Below, in pieces: positions 6,831 to 7,013 of a DNA stretch of 7,013 nt. The DNA comes from Bacteroidota bacterium (GTDB taxonomy: Bacteria; Bacteroidota; Bacteroidia; Bacteroidales; Prolixibacteraceae): the NCBI GenBank assembly GCA_030632865.1, contig DAOVTY010000172.1:1-7013 (forward strand). Reading direction: 5' to 3'. The translations under genes and the position numbers were made by a program. How positions within the stretch are numbered: the first letter of the stretch is position 1; each line of letters begins with the position of its first letter. A model generated the notes under the pieces. The model had not been told where the DNA came from. It did no database searches and was given only the letters and a program-made list of their open reading frames with translations.

Positions 6831-7013
6831 CTACTTTTCATTCACATTAAAAATACTAAATTTTTTAATTAGCGGAAAAGCAATTGAATCTTCTACAACC
6901 AATCTTATTCTATTTGTAATAACTGGTTCAAACTTTTGAATCCGTTTGTGTCCGATACAACTTCCATTGTCAATAATTTCCCATTTACTATTTATAAATG
7001 CCTCAATTCTGTA
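6831..7013 (-). CDS. C-terminus of a probable GH29 alpha-L-fucosidase, 5' part outside window
   Basis: The minus-strand frame is open from the window edge for 60 codons and ends with TAG at 6831-6833. The peptide contains K-W-E-I-I-D-N-G-S-C-I-G-H-K-R-I near residues 10-25, then F-E-P-V-I-T-N-R-I-R-L-V-V (28-40) and A-F-P-L-I-K-K-F-S-I-F (45-55). The order 'W-x-x-I/L, G-x-x-I-G-x-K-R-I, F-x-P-V-x-x-x-x-I/V-R-L, P-x-I' is the typical final beta-sandwich (F5/8-type, discoidin-like) segment of bacterial GH29 alpha-L-fucosidases, which remove terminal L-fucose. The catalytic barrel is not in the window, so activity and signal peptide cannot be checked. Another enzyme carrying a similar carbohydrate-binding tail is possible. 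It converges on the isomerase-like gene with a 59-nt gap containing a hairpin. Confidence 0.75.
   Translation of the reverse strand, partial: YRIEAFINSKWEIIDNGSCIGHKRIQKFEPVITNRIRLVVEDSIAFPLIKKFSIFNVNEK

Overview
This AT-rich window comes from a member of the Bacteroidota, most likely a free-living or marine-type polysaccharide degrader. The signs are a C-terminal gliding/type IX secretion (T9SS type B) sorting domain, a DUF5723-like outer-membrane protein with an 'AQ' signal-peptide junction, A/T-rich leaders without clear Shine-Dalgarno sites, and one or two near matches to the Bacteroidota -7 box TAnnTTTG. The genus cannot be fixed from the sequence alone.

Layout. At 1-798 (+) is the end of a large secreted protein with PKD-like domains and a CHU_C sorting tail. 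After a 241-nt gap that holds a nested inverted repeat and a candidate promoter, 1040-2353 (+) encodes a DUF5723-like outer-membrane barrel. Convergent to it, 2405-4105 (-) encodes an unusual 566-residue protein: an ECF S-component-like membrane part, a second helical part that may be EcfT-like, and a THEP1-type NTPase domain. Upstream of it on the same strand, 4192-5565 (-) encodes a secreted or lipid-anchored S1 sulfatase with the C-T-P-S-R formylglycine signature. Divergent from the sulfatase across a 216-nt regulatory gap, 5782-6771 (+) encodes a Tat-signal sugar isomerase/epimerase-like TIM barrel. At 6831-7013 (-) is the last 60 codons of a further gene that reads as the C-terminus of a GH29 alpha-L-fucosidase.

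How they may work together. The sulfatase, exported isomerase-like protein and fucosidase tail form a carbohydrate-degradation neighbourhood. A sulfated, fucose-containing glycan (fucoidan-like or mucin-like) is the simplest substrate guess, but this is inference: no SusC/SusD pair, formylglycine-generating enzyme or fucose catabolism gene is inside the window. The adhesin-like protein and the barrel belong to the cell-surface side of the same lifestyle and need not be functionally linked. The most unusual object is the membrane protein-NTPase fusion, which looks like a single-chain relative of ECF transporter parts with a THEP1 domain where an ABC ATPase would be expected.
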